In this document: positions 25,991-41,900 of the stretch, one piece after another
How the letters are laid out: each line of letters starts with the position of its first letter
How positions within the stretch are numbered: the first letter of the stretch is position 1
Assembly: GCF_050908995.1 (NCBI RefSeq)
Contig: NW_027484911.1
Location: forward strand, 248,001-312,000
Direction of reading: 5' to 3'
DNA: 64,000 nucleotides
Source of the DNA: Andrena cerasifolii
Lineage: Eukaryota; Arthropoda; Insecta; Hymenoptera; Andrenidae
The notes under the pieces: generated by a model
The model's input: the letters and a program-made list of their open reading frames with translations, nothing else
Told to the model about the DNA's origin: nothing
The model's database searches: none
Position numbers and translations under genes: made by a program

Positions 25991-28900
25991 TATTCAAAAA
26001 CCGATATTGAAAAACAAGTATTGAAAAACTGATATTGAAAAACCGATATTCAAAAACCGATATTGAAAACCCGATATTGAAAAACCGATATTGAAACCGA
26101 TATTAGAACCGATATTGAAAAACTTATATCGAAAAACTGATATTGAAAAACCGATATAGAAAAACCAATATTGAAAAACTTATATCGAAAAACTGATATT
26201 GCAAAACCGATATTGAAAAACAAATATTGAATCCGATATTAGAACCGATATTCAAAAACCGATATTGAATCCGATATTAGAACCGATATTCAAAAACCGA
26301 TATTGAAAAACAAATATTGAAAAACTGATATTGAAAAACCGATATTGAAAAACCGATATTGAAAAACCGATATTGAAAAACCGATATTGAAACCGATATT
26401 AGAACCGATATTGAAAAACTTATATCGAAAAACTGATATTGAAAAACCGATGTTGAAAAACCGATATTGAAAAACCGATATTGAAAAACACATATTGAAA
26501 AACAAATATTGAAAAACCGATATTGAAAAACCGATATTGAAAAACCGATATTGAAAAACCGATATTGAAAAACCGATATTGAAAAACCTATATCGAAAAA
26601 CTGATATTGCAAAACCGATATTGAAAAACAAATATTGAATCCGATATTAGAACCGATATTCAAAAACCGATATTGAATCCGATATTAGAACCGATATTTA
26701 AAAACCGATATTGAAAAACAAATATTGAAAAACTGATATTGAAAAACCGATATTGAAAAACCGATATTGAAAAACCGATATTGAAACCGATATTAGAACC
26801 GATATTGAAAAACTTATATCGAAAAACTGATATTGCAAAACCGATATTGAAAAACCGATATTGAAACCGATATTGAAAAACCGATATCGAAAAAACAATA
26901 TTGAAAAACTTATATCGAAAAACTGATATTGCAAAACCGATATTGAAAAACCGATATTGCATCCGATATTAGCACCGATATTCAAAAACCGATATTGAAT
27001 CCGATATTGAAAAACCGATATTGAAAAACCGATATTGAAAAACCGATATTGAAAAACCGATATTGAAAAACCGATATTGAAAAACCGATATTGAAAAACC
27101 GATATTGAAAAACCTATATCGAAAAACTGATATTGCAAAACCGATATTGAAAAACAAATATTGAATCCGATATTAGAACCGATATTCAAAAACCGATATT
27201 GAATCCGATATTAGAACCGATATTCAAAAACCGATATTGAAAAACAAGTATTGAAAAACTGATATTGAAAAACCGATATTGAAAAACCGATATTGAAAAC
27301 CCGATATTGAAAAACCGATATTGAAACCGATATTAGAACCGATATTGAAAAACTTATATCGAAAAACTGATATTGAAAAACCGATATAGAAAAACCAATA
27401 TTGAAAAACTTATATCGAAAAACTGATATTGCAAAACCGATATTGAAAAACAAATATTGAATCCGATATTAGAACCGATATTCAAAAACCGATATTGAAT
27501 CCGATATTAGAACCGATATTCAAAAACCGATATTGAAAAACAAATATTGAAAAACTGATATTGAAAAACCGATATTGAAAAACCGATATTGAAAAACCGA
27601 TATTGAAAAACCGATATTGAAACCGATATTAGAACCGATATTGAAAAACTTATATCGAAAAACCGATATTGCAAAACCGATATTGAAAAACAAATATTGA
27701 ATCCGATATTAGAACCGATATTCAAAAACCGATATTGAATCCGATATTAGAACCGATATTCAAAAACCGATATTGAAAAACAAATATTGAAAAACTGATA
27801 TTGAAAAACCGATATTGAAAAGCCGATATTGAAAAACCGATATTGAAAAACCGATATTGAAACCGATATTAGAACCGATATTGAAAAACTTATATCGAAA
27901 AACTGATATTGAAAAACCGATATTGAAAAACCGATATTGAAAAACCGATATTGAAAAACACATATTGAAAAACAAATATTGAAAAACCGATATTGAAAAA
28001 CCGATATTGAAAAACCGATATTGAAAAACCGATATTGAAAAACCGATATTGAAAAACCTATATCGAAAAACCGATATTGCAAAACCGATATTGAAAAACA
28101 AATATTGAATCCGATATTAGAACCGATATTCAAAAACCGATATTGAAAAACAAATATTGAAAAACTGATATTGAAAAACCGATATTGAAAAACCGATATT
28201 GAAAAACCGATATTGAAAAACCGATATTGAAACCGATATTAGAACCGATATTGAAAAACTTATATCGAAAAACTGATATTGAAAAACCGATATTGAAAAA
28301 CCGATATTGAAAAACCGATATTGAAAAACACATATTGAAAAACAAATATTGAAAAACCGATATTGAAAAACCGATATTGAAAAACCGATATTGAAAAACC
28401 GATATTGAAAAACCGATATTGAAAAACCTATATCGAAAAACTGATATTGCAAAACCGATATTGAAAAACAAATATTGAATCCGATATCAGAACCGATATT
28501 CAAAAACCGATATTGAATCGGATATTAGAACCGATATTGAAAAACTTATATCGAAAAACTGATATTGCAAAACCGATATTGAAAAACAAATATTGAATCC
28601 GATATTAGAACCGATATTCAAAAACCGATATTGAATCCGATATTAGAACCGATATTCAAAAACCGATATTGAAAAACAAATATTGAAAAACTGATATTGA
28701 AAAACCGATATTGAAAAACCGATATTGAAAAACCGATATTGAAAAACACATATTGAAAAACAAATATTGAAAAACCGATATTGAAAAACCGATATTGAAA
28801 AGCCGATATTGAAAAACCGATATTGAAAAACCGATATTGAAAAACCTATATCGAAAAACTGATATTGCAAAACCGATATTGAAAAACAAATATTGAATCC

Positions 28901-29700
28901 GATATTAGAACCGATATTCAAAAACCGATATTGAATCCGATATTAGAACCGATATTTAAAAACCGATATTGAAAAACAAATATTGAAAAACTGATATTGA
29001 AAAACCGATATTGAAAAACCGATATTGAAAAACCGATATTGAAACCGATATTAGAACCGATATTGAAAAACTTATATCGAAAAACTGATATTGCAAAACC
29101 GATATTGAAAAACCGATATTGAAACCGATATTGAAAAACCGATATCGAAAAAACAATATTGAAAAACTTATATCGAAAAACTGATATTGCAAAACCGATA
29201 TTGAAAAACCGATATTGCATCCGATATTAGCACCGATATTCAAAAACCGATATTGAATCCGATATTGAAAAACCGATATTGAAAAACCGATATTGAAAAA
29301 CCGATATTGAAAAACCGATATTGAAAAACCGATATTGAAAAACCGATATTGAAAAACCTATATCGAAAAACTGATATTGCAAAACCGATATTGAAAAACA
29401 AATATTGAATCCGATATTAGAACCGATATTCAAAAACCGATATTGAATCCGATATTAGAACCGATATTCAAAAACCGATATTGAAAAACAAGTATTGAAA
29501 AACTGATATTGAAAAACCGATATTGAAAAACCGATATTGAAAACCCGATATTGAAAAACCGATATTGAAACCGATATTAGAACCGATATTGAAAAACTTA
29601 TATCGAAAAACTGATATTGAAAAACCGATATAGAAAAACCAATATTGAAAAACTTATATCGAAAAACTGATATTGCAAAACCGATATTGAAAAACAAATA

Positions 29701-30320
29701 TTGAATCCGATATTAGAACCGATATTCAAAAACCGATATTGAATCCGATATTAGAACCGATATTCAAAAACCGATATTGAAAAACAAATATTGAAAAACT
29801 GATATTGAAAAACCGATATTGAAAAACCGATATTGAAAAACCGATATTGAAAAACCGATATTGAAACCGATATTAGAACCGATATTGAAAAACTTATATC
29901 GAAAAACCGATATTGCAAAACCGATATTGAAAAACAAATATTGAATCCGATATTAGAACCGATATTCAAAAACCGATATTGAATCCGATATTAGAACCGA
30001 TATTCAAAAACCGATATTGAAAAACAAATATTGAAAAACTGATATTGAAAAACCGATATTGAAAAACCGATATTGAAAAACCGATATTGAAAAACCGATA
30101 TTGAAACCGATATTAGAACCGATATTGAAAAACTTATATCGAAAAACTGATATTGCAAAACCGATATTGAAAAACAAATATTGAATCCGATATTAGAACC
30201 GATATTCAAAAACCGATATTGAATCCGATATTAGAACCGATATTCAAAAACCGATATTGAAAAACAAATATTGAAAAACTGATATTGAAAAACCGATATT
30301 GAAAAACCGATATTGAAAAA
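29701..30320 (+). repeat. 240-bp tandem sentence, two and a half copies
   Basis: Blocks starting at 29701, 29941 and 30181 match at an exact 240-bp offset: connector pair, caaatattg, ctgatattg, four ccgatattg, a ttagaa unit, cttatatcg, and so on. The third is cut short at about 30310, where it switches to a cctatattg unit. The first two differ by a single C/T in the core after cttatatcg (ccgatattg near 29905, ctgatattg near 30145). The same pair of sentences recurs at 37211-37690 and 43673-44150, and single 240-bp steps occur at 13113-13353, 13921-14161 and 27507-27747. Confidence 0.9.
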
Positions 30321-30339
30321 CCTATATTGAAAAACTGAT

Positions 30340-30817
30340 ATTGCAAAACCGATATTGAATCCGATATTAGAACCGATATTCAAAAACCGATATTGAATCC
30401 GATATTAGAACCGATATTCAAAAACCGATATTGAAAAACCGATATTGAAAAACCGATATTGAAAAACCGATATTGAAAAACAAATATTGAAAAACTGATA
30501 TCGAAAAACTGATATTGAAAAACCGATATTGAAAAACCGATATTGAAACCGATATTCAAAAACCGATATTGAAAAACCGATATTGGAGAACAAATGTTGA
30601 AAAACTGATATCGAAAAACTGATATTGAAAGCCCGATATTGAAAAACCGATATTGAAACCGATATTGAAAAACAAATATTGAAAAACTGATATCGAAAAA
30701 CTGATATTGAAAAACCGATATTGAAAAACCGATATTGAAACCGATATTGCAAAACCGATATTGAAAAACCGATATTGAAAAACCGATATTGAATCCGATA
30801 TTAGAACCGATATTCAA
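30340..30817 (+). repeat. ggagaacaaatgttg module, copy 4 (marker at 30585)
   Basis: Subtype with aaagcccg downstream and ordinary aaaaacc upstream, as in the copies at 38045, 44507 and 46853. It sits between the 240-bp sentences and a caagtattg sentence (30801) in HOR copy I. Confidence 0.88.
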
Positions 30818-33800
30818 AAACCGATATTGAAAAACAAGTATTGAAAAACTGATATTGAAAAACCGATATTGAAAAACCGATATTGAAAACCCGATATTGA
30901 AAAACCGATATTGAAACCGATATTAGAACCGATATTGAAAAACTTATATCGAAAAACTGATATTGAAAAACCGATATAGAAAAACCAATATTGAAAAACT
31001 TATATCGAAAAACTGATATTGCAAAACCGATATTGAAAAACAAATATTGAATCCGATATTAGAACCGATATTCAAAAACCGATATTGAATCCGATATTAG
31101 AACCGATATTCAAAAACCGATATTGAAAAACAAATATTGAAAAACTGATATTGAAAAACCGATATTGAAAAACCGATATTGAAAAACCGATATTGAAAAA
31201 CCGATATTGAAAAACCGATATTGAAACCGATATTAGAACCGATATTGAAAAACTTATATCGAAAAACTGATATTGAAAAACCGATGTTGAAAAACCGATA
31301 TTGAAAAACCGATATTGAAAAACACATATTGAAAAACAAATATTCAAAAACCGATATTGAAAAACCGATATTGAAAAACCGATATTGAAAAACCGATATT
31401 GAAAAACCGATATTGAAAAACCTATATCGAAAAACTGATATTGCAAAACCGATATTGAAAAACAAATATTGAATCCGATATTAGAACCGATATTCAAAAA
31501 CCGATATTGAATCCGATATTAGAACCGATATTTAAAAACCGATATTGAAAAACAAATATTGAAAAACTGATATTGAAAAACCGATATTGAAAAACCGATA
31601 TTGAAAAACCGATATTGAAACCGATATTAGAACCGATATTGAAAAACTTATATCGAAAAACTGATATTGCAAAACCGATATTGAAAAACCGATATTGAAA
31701 CCGATATTGCAAAACCGATATTGAAAAACCGATATCGAAAAAACAATATTGAAAAACTTATATCGAAAAACTGATATTGCAAAACCGATATTGAAAAACC
31801 GATATTGCATCCGATATTAGCACCGATATTCAAAAACCGATATTGAATCCGATATTGAAAAACCGATATTGAAAAACCGATATTGAAAAACCGATATTGA
31901 AAAACCGATATTGAAAAACCGATATTGAAAAACCGATATTGAAAAACCGATATTGAAAAACCTATATCGAAAAACTGATATTGCAAAACCGATATTGAAA
32001 AACAAATATTGAATCCGATATTAGAACCGATATTCAAAAACCGATATTGAATCCGATATTAGAACCGATATTCAAAAACCGATATTGAAAAACAAGTATT
32101 GAAAAACTGATATTGAAAAACCGATATTGAAAAACCGATATTGAAAACCCGATATTGAAAAACCGACATTGAAACCGATATTAAAACCGATATTGAAAAA
32201 CTTATATCGAAAAACTGATATTGAAAAACCGATATTGAAAAACCGATATTGAAACCGATATTGCAAAACCGATATTGAAAAACCAATATTGAAAAACTTA
32301 TATCGAAAAACTGATATTGCAAAACCGATATTGAAAAACCGATATTGAAAAACCGATATTGAAAAACCGATATTGAAAAACAAATATTGAAAAACCGATA
32401 TCGAAAAACCGATATTGAAAAACCGATATTGAAAAACCGATATTGAAAAACCGATATTGAAACCGATATTGAAACCGATATTGAAAAACTTATATCGAAA
32501 AACTGATATTGAAAAACTTATATCGAAAAACTGATATTGCAAAACCGATATTGAAAAACCGATATTGAAAAACCGATATTGAAAAACCGATATTGAAAAA
32601 CCGATATTGAAAAACAAATATTGAAAAACTGATATCGAAAAACTGATATTGAAAAACCGATATTTAAAAACCGATATTGAAACCGATATTCAAAAACCGA
32701 TATTCAAAAACCGATATTGAAAAACTGATATTGCAAAACCGATATTCAAAAACCTATATTGAAACCGATATTAGAAACGATATTCAAAAACCGATATTCA
32801 AAAACCGATATTGAAAACCAAATATTGAAAAACTGATATCGAAAAATTGATATTGAAAAACCGATATTGAAAAACCGATATTGAAAAACAAATATTGAAA
32901 AACCGATATTGAAAAACCGATATTGAATCCGATATTAGAACCGATATTGAAAAACCGATATTGAAAAACAAATATTGAAAAACTGATATCGAAAAACTGA
33001 TATTAAAAAACCGATATTGAAAAACCGATATTGAAAAACACATATTGAAAAACAAATATTGAAAAACCGATATTGAAAAACCGATATTGAAAAACCGATA
33101 TTGAAAAACCGATATTGAAAAACCGATATTGAAAAACCTATATCGAAAAACTGATATTGCAAAACCGATATTGAAAAACAAATATTGAATCCGATATCAG
33201 AACCGATATTCAAAAACCGATATTGAATCCGATATTAGAACCGATATTGAAAAACTTATATCGAAAAACTGATATTGCAAAACCGATATTGAAAAACAAA
33301 TATTGAATCCGATATTAGAACCGATATTCAAAAACCGATATTGAATCCGATATTAGAACCGATATTCAAAAACCGATATTGAAAAACAAATATTGAAAAA
33401 CTGATATTGAAAAACCGATATTGAAAAACCGATATTGAAAAACCGATATTGAAAAACCGATATTGAAAAACACATATTGAAAAACAAATATTGAAAAACC
33501 GATATTGAAAAACCGATATTGAAAAACCGATATTGAAAAACCGATATTGAAAAACCTATATCGAAAAACTGATATTGCAAAACCGATATTGAAAAACAAA
33601 TATTGAATCCGATATTAGAACCGATATTCAAAAACCGATATTGAATCCGATATTAGAACCGATATTTAAAAACCGATATTGAAAAACAAATATTGAAAAA
33701 CTGATATTGAAAAACCGATATTGAAAAACCGATATTGAAAAACCGATATTGAAACCGATATTAGAACCGATATTGAAAAACTTATATCGAAAAACTGATA

Positions 33801-33943
33801 TTGCAAAACCGATATTGAAAAACCGATATTGAAACCGATATTGAAAAACCGATATCGAAAAAACAATATTGAAAAACTTATATCGAAAAACTGATATTGC
33901 AAAACCGATATTGAAAAACCGATATTGCATCCGATATTAGCAC

Positions 33944-35990
33944 CGATATTCAAAAACCGATATTGAATCCGATATTGAAAAACAAATATTGAATCCGATA
34001 TTAGAACCGATATTCAAAAACCGATATTGAATCCGATATTAGAACCGATATTCAAAAACCGATATTGAAAAACAAGTATTGAAAAACTGATATTGAAAAA
34101 CCGATATTGAAAAACCGATATTGAAAACCCGATATTGAAAAACCGATATTGAAACCGATATTAGAACCGATATTGAAAAACTTATATCGAAAAACTGATA
34201 TTGAAAAACCGATATAGAAAAACCAATATTGAAAAACTTATATCGAAAAACTGATATTGCAAAACCGATATTGAAAAACAAATATTGAATCCGATATTAG
34301 AACCGATATTCAAAAACCGATATTGAATCCGATATTAGAACCGATATTCAAAAACCGATATTCAATAACAAATATTGAAAAACTGATATTGAAAAACCGA
34401 TATTGAAAAACCGATATAGAAAAACCAATATTGAAAAACCGATATTGAAAAACCGATATTGAAAAACCGATATTGAAAAACCGATATTGAAACCGATATT
34501 AGAACCGATATTGAAAAACTTATATCGAAAAACCGATATTGCAAAACCGATATTGAAAAACAAATATTGAATCCGATATTAGAACCGATATTCAAAAACC
34601 GATATTGAAAAACAAATATTGAAAAACTGATATTGAAAAACCGATATTGAAAAACCGATATTGAAAAACCGATATTGAAAAACCGATATTGAAACCGATA
34701 TTAGAACCGATATTGAAAAACTTATATCGAAAAACTGATATTGAAAAACCGATATTGAAAAACCGATATTGAAAAACCGATATTGAAAAACACATATTGA
34801 AAAACAAATATTGAAAAACCGATATTGAAAAACCGATATTGAAAAACCGATATTGAAAAACCGATATTGAAAAACCGATATTGAAAAACCTATATCGAAA
34901 AACTGATATTGCAAAACCGATATTGAAAAACAAATATTGAATCCGATATCAGAACCGATATTCAAAAACCGATATTGAATCCGATATTGAAAAACAAATA
35001 TTGAATCCGATATTAGAACCGATATTCAAAAACCGATATTGAATCCGATATTAGAACCGATATTCAAAAACCGATATTGAAAAACAAGTATTGAAAAACT
35101 GATATTGAAAAACCGATATTGAAAAACCGATATTGAAAACCCGATATTGAAAAACCGATATTGAAACCGATATTAGAACCGATATTGAAAAACTTATATC
35201 GAAAAACTGATATTGAAAAACCGATATAGAAAAACCAATATTGAAAAACTTATATCGAAAAACTGATATTGCAAAACCGATATTGAAAAACAAATATTGA
35301 ATCCGATATTAGAACCGATATTCAAAAACCGATATTGAATCCGATATTAGAACCGATATTCAAAAACCGATATTCAATAACAAATATTGAAAAACTGATA
35401 TTGAAAAACCGATATTGAAAAACCGATATAGAAAAACCAATATTGAAAAACCGATATTGAAAAACCGATATTGAAAAACCGATATTGAAAAACCGATATT
35501 GAAACCGATATTAGAACCGATATTGAAAAACTTATATCGAAAAACCGATATTGCAAAACCGATATTGAAAAACAAATATTGAATCCGATATTAGAACCGA
35601 TATTCAAAAACCGATATTGAAAAACAAATATTGAAAAACTGATATTGAAAAACCGATATTGAAAAACCGATATTGAAAAACCGATATTGAAAAACCGATA
35701 TTGAAACCGATATTAGAACCGATATTGAAAAACTTATATCGAAAAACTGATATTGAAAAACCGATATTGAAAAACCGATATTGAAAAACCGATATTGAAA
35801 AACACATATTGAAAAACAAATATTGAAAAACCGATATTGAAAAACCGATATTGAAAAACCGATATTGAAAAACCGATATTGAAAAACCGATATTGAAAAA
35901 CCTATATCGAAAAACTGATATTGCAAAACCGATATTGAAAAACAAATATTGAATCCGATATCAGAACCGATATTCAAAAACCGATATTGA
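33944..35990 (+). repeat. 1,012-bp tandem duplication (two copies)
   Basis: Sentences at 34039, 34348 and 34579 recur at 35051, 35360 and 35591, all offset exactly 1,012 bp, with the rare aataacaaatattg unit at 34361 and 35373. The junction near 34978 joins gaatccgatattg directly to a caaatattg/connector string, repeating the arrangement near 33966. Only the second copy is followed by gaatcgg. I noticed no differences inside the unit, so this is a young event within HOR copy I. Confidence 0.9.
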
Positions 35991-38900
35991 ATCGGATATT
36001 AGAACCGATATTGAAAAACTTATATCGAAAAACTGATATTGCAAAACCGATATTGAAAAACAAATATTGAATCCGATATTAGAACCGATATTCAAAAACC
36101 GATATTGAATCCGATATTAGAACCGATATTCAAAAACCGATATTGAAAAACAAATATTGAAAAACTGATATTGAAAAACCGATATTGAAAAACCGATATT
36201 GAAAAACCGATATTGAAAAACACATATTGAAAAACAAATATTGAAAAACCGATATTGAAAAACCGATATTGAAAAGCCGATATTGAAAAACCGATATTGA
36301 AAAACCGATATTGAAAAACCTATATCGAAAAACTGATATTGCAAAACCGATATTGAAAAACAAATATTGAATCCGATATTAGAACCGATATTCAAAAACC
36401 GATATTGAATCCGATATTAGAACCGATATTTAAAAACCGATATTGAAAAACAAATATTGAAAAACTGATATTGAAAAACCGATATTGAAAAACCGATATT
36501 GAAAAACCGATATTGAAACCGATATTAGAACCGATATTGAAAAACTTATATCGAAAAACTGATATTGCAAAACCGATATTGAAAAACCGATATTGAAACC
36601 GATATTGAAAAACCGATATCGAAAAAACAATATTGAAAAACTTATATCGAAAAACTGATATTGCAAAACCGATATTGAAAAACCGATATTGCATCCGATA
36701 TTAGCACCGATATTCAAAAACCGATATTGAATCCGATATTGAAAAACCGATATTGAAAAACCGATATTGAAAAACCGATATTGAAAAACCGATATTGAAA
36801 AACCGATATTGAAAAACCTATATCGAAAAACTGATATTGCAAAACCGATATTGAAAAACAAATATTGAATCCGATATTAGAACCGATATTCAAAAACCGA
36901 TATTGAATCCGATATTAGAACCGATATTCAAAAACCGATATTGAAAAACAAGTATTGAAAAACTGATATTGAAAAACCGATATTGAAAAACCGATATTGA
37001 AAACCCGATATTGAAAAACCGATATTGAAACCGATATTAGAACCGATATTGAAAAACTTATATCGAAAAACTGATATTGAAAAACCGATATAGAAAAACC
37101 AATATTGAAAAACTTATATCGAAAAACTGATATTGCAAAACCGATATTGAAAAACAAATATTGAATCCGATATTAGAACCGATATTCAAAAACCGATATT
37201 GAATCCGATATTAGAACCGATATTCAAAAACCGATATTGAAAAACAAATATTGAAAAACTGATATTGAAAAACCGATATTGAAAAACCGATATTGAAAAA
37301 CCGATATTGAAAAACCGATATTGAAACCGATATTAGAACCGATATTGAAAAACTTATATCGAAAAACCGATATTGCAAAACCGATATTGAAAAACAAATA
37401 TTGAATCCGATATTAGAACCGATATTCAAAAACCGATATTGAATCCGATATTAGAACCGATATTCAAAAACCGATATTGAAAAACAAATATTGAAAAACT
37501 GATATTGAAAAACCGATATTGAAAAACCGATATTGAAAAACCGATATTGAAAAACCGATATTGAAACCGATATTAGAACCGATATTGAAAAACTTATATC
37601 GAAAAACTGATATTGCAAAACCGATATTGAAAAACAAATATTGAATCCGATATTAGAACCGATATTCAAAAACCGATATTGAATCCGATATTAGAACCGA
37701 TATTCAAAAACCGATATTGAAAAACAAATATTGAAAAACTGATATTGAAAAACCGATATTGAAAAACCGATATTGAAAAACCTATATTGAAAAACTGATA
37801 TTGCAAAACCGATATTGAATCCGATATTAGAACCGATATTCAAAAACCGATATTGAATCCGATATTAGAACCGATATTCAAAAACCGATATTGAAAAACC
37901 GATATTGAAAAACCGATATTGAAAAACCGATATTGAAAAACAAATATTGAAAAACTGATATCGAAAAACTGATATTGAAAAACCGATATTGAAAAACCGA
38001 TATTGAAACCGATATTCAAAAACCGATATTGAAAAACCGATATTGGAGAACAAATGTTGAAAAACTGATATCGAAAAACTGATATTGAAAGCCCGATATT
38101 GAAAAACCGATATTGAAACCGATATTGAAAAACAAATATTGAAAAACTGATATCGAAAAACTGATATTGAAAAACCGATATTGAAAAACCGATATTGAAA
38201 CCGATATTGCAAAACCGATATTGAAAAACCGATATTGAAAAACCGATATTGAATCCGATATTAGAACCGATATTCAAAAACCGATATTGAAAAACAAGTA
38301 TTGAAAAACTGATATTGAAAAACCGATATTGAAAAACCGATATTGAAAACCCGATATTGAAAAACCGATATTGAAACCGATATTAGAACCGATATTGAAA
38401 AACTTATATCGAAAAACTGATATTGAAAAACCGATATAGAAAAACCAATATTGAAAAACTTATATCGAAAAACTGATATTGCAAAACCGATATTGAAAAA
38501 CAAATATTGAATCCGATATTAGAACCGATATTCAAAAACCGATATTGAATCCGATATTAGAACCGATATTCAAAAACCGATATTGAAAAACAAATATTGA
38601 AAAACTGATATTGAAAAACCGATATTGAAAAACCGATATTGAAAAACCGATATTGAAAAACCGATATTGAAAAACCGATATTGAAACCGATATTAGAACC
38701 GATATTGAAAAACTTATATCGAAAAACTGATATTGAAAAACCGATGTTGAAAAACCGATATTGAAAAACCGATATTGAAAAACACATATTGAAAAACAAA
38801 TATTCAAAAACCGATATTGAAAAACCGATATTGAAAAACCGATATTGAAAAACCGATATTGAAAAACCGATATTGAAAAACCTATATCGAAAAACTGATA

Positions 38901-41900
38901 TTGCAAAACCGATATTGAAAAACAAATATTGAATCCGATATTAGAACCGATATTCAAAAACCGATATTGAATCCGATATTAGAACCGATATTTAAAAACC
39001 GATATTGAAAAACAAATATTGAAAAACTGATATTGAAAAACCGATATTGAAAAACCGATATTGAAAAACCGATATTGAAACCGATATTAGAACCGATATT
39101 GAAAAACTTATATCGAAAAACTGATATTGCAAAACCGATATTGAAAAACCGATATTGAAACCGATATTGCAAAACCGATATTGAAAAACCGATATCGAAA
39201 AAACAATATTGAAAAACTTATATCGAAAAACTGATATTGCAAAACCGATATTGAAAAACCGATATTGCATCCGATATTAGCACCGATATTCAAAAACCGA
39301 TATTGAATCCGATATTGAAAAACCGATATTGAAAAACCGATATTGAAAAACCGATATTGAAAAACCGATATTGAAAAACCGATATTGAAAAACCGATATT
39401 GAAAAACCGATATTGAAAAACCTATATCGAAAAACTGATATTGCAAAACCGATATTGAAAAACAAATATTGAATCCGATATTAGAACCGATATTCAAAAA
39501 CCGATATTGAATCCGATATTAGAACCGATATTCAAAAACCGATATTGAAAAACAAGTATTGAAAAACTGATATTGAAAAACCGATATTGAAAAACCGATA
39601 TTGAAAACCCGATATTGAAAAACCGACATTGAAACCGATATTAAAACCGATATTGAAAAACTTATATCGAAAAACTGATATTGAAAAACCGATATTGAAA
39701 AACCGATATTGAAACCGATATTGCAAAACCGATATTGAAAAACCAATATTGAAAAACTTATATCGAAAAACTGATATTGCAAAACCGATATTGAAAAACC
39801 GATATTGAAAAACCGATATTGAAAAACCGATATTGAAAAACAAATATTGAAAAACCGATATCGAAAAACCGATATTGAAAAACCGATATTGAAAAACCGA
39901 TATTGAAAAACCGATATTGAAACCGATATTGAAACCGATATTGAAAAACTTATATCGAAAAACTGATATTGAAAAACTTATATCGAAAAACTGATATTGC
40001 AAAACCGATATTGAAAAACCGATATTGAAAAACCGATATTGAAAAACCGATATTGAAAAACCGATATTGAAAAACAAATATTGAAAAACTGATATCGAAA
40101 AACTGATATTGAAAAACCGATATTTAAAAACCGATATTGAAACCGATATTCAAAAACCGATATTCAAAAACCGATATTGAAAAACTGATATTGCAAAACC
40201 GATATTCAAAAACCTATATTGAAACCGATATTAGAAACGATATTCAAAAACCGATATTCAAAAACCGATATTGAAAACCAAATATTGAAAAACTGATATC
40301 GAAAAATTGATATTGAAAAACCGATATTGAAAAACCGATATTGAAAAACAAATATTGAAAAACCGATATTGAAAAACCGATATTGAATCCGATATTAGAA
40401 CCGATATTGAAAAACCGATATTGAAAAACAAATATTGAAAAACTGATATCGAAAAACTGATATTAAAAAACCGATATTGAAAAACCGATATTGAAAAACA
40501 CATATTGAAAAACAAATATTGAAAAACCGATATTGAAAAACCGATATTGAAAAACCGATATTGAAAAACCGATATTGAAAAACCGATATTGAAAAACCTA
40601 TATCGAAAAACTGATATTGCAAAACCGATATTGAAAAACAAATATTGAATCCGATATCAGAACCGATATTCAAAAACCGATATTGAATCCGATATTAGAA
40701 CCGATATTGAAAAACTTATATCGAAAAACTGATATTGCAAAACCGATATTGAAAAACAAATATTGAATCCGATATTAGAACCGATATTCAAAAACCGATA
40801 TTGAATCCGATATTAGAACCGATATTCAAAAACCGATATTGAAAAACAAATATTGAAAAACTGATATTGAAAAACCGATATTGAAAAACCGATATTGAAA
40901 AACCGATATTGAAAAACCGATATTGAAAAACACATATTGAAAAACAAATATTGAAAAACCGATATTGAAAAACCGATATTGAAAAACCGATATTGAAAAA
41001 CCGATATTGAAAAACCTATATCGAAAAACTGATATTGCAAAACCGATATTGAAAAACAAATATTGAATCCGATATTAGAACCGATATTCAAAAACCGATA
41101 TTGAATCCGATATTAGAACCGATATTTAAAAACCGATATTGAAAAACAAATATTGAAAAACTGATATTGAAAAACCGATATTGAAAAACCGATATTGAAA
41201 AACCGATATTGAAACCGATATTAGAACCGATATTGAAAAACTTATATCGAAAAACTGATATTGCAAAACCGATATTGAAAAACCGATATTGAAACCGATA
41301 TTGAAAAACCGATATCGAAAAAACAATATTGAAAAACTTATATCGAAAAACTGATATTGCAAAACCGATATTGAAAAACCGATATTGCATCCGATATTAG
41401 CACCGATATTCAAAAACCGATATTGAATCCGATATTGAAAAACAAATATTGAATCCGATATTAGAACCGATATTCAAAAACCGATATTGAATCCGATATT
41501 AGAACCGATATTCAAAAACCGATATTGAAAAACAAGTATTGAAAAACTGATATTGAAAAACCGATATTGAAAAACCGATATTGAAAACCCGATATTGAAA
41601 AACCGATATTGAAACCGATATTAGAACCGATATTGAAAAACTTATATCGAAAAACTGATATTGAAAAACCGATATAGAAAAACCAATATTGAAAAACTTA
41701 TATCGAAAAACTGATATTGCAAAACCGATATTGAAAAACAAATATTGAATCCGATATTAGAACCGATATTCAAAAACCGATATTGAATCCGATATTAGAA
41801 CCGATATTCAAAAACCGATATTCAATAACAAATATTGAAAAACTGATATTGAAAAACCGATATTGAAAAACCGATATAGAAAAACCAATATTGAAAAACC

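Larger units (their letters stand above)
24892..28060 (+). repeat. Mixed sentences between two HOR regions
   Basis: Contains the module at 25765, a caagtattg sentence (27211), cacatattg sentences, a gcatcc marker at 26959 and two connector-led sentences (27507, 27747) that resemble the opening of the 6.46-kb HOR. Its right part may be a diverged preceding HOR copy; I could not confirm a constant offset. Confidence 0.8.
28061..35534 (+). repeat. About 6.46-kb HOR, copy I (7,474 bp with an internal duplication)
   Basis: Matches 35535-42440 at an offset of 7,474 bp up to about 29290 and 7,460 bp after it; the change is one extra canonical monomer here in the run following 29217. Shared private markers include gaatcggatattag (28517, 35991), gaaaagccg (28798, 36272), ccgacattg (32164, 39624), ttagaaacg (about 32775, 40235), a 31343-type caaatattc (31343, 38803) and aataacaaatattg (34361, 41821). 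The copy is longer than the base unit because its right end holds a 1,012-bp tandem duplication. Confidence 0.9.
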
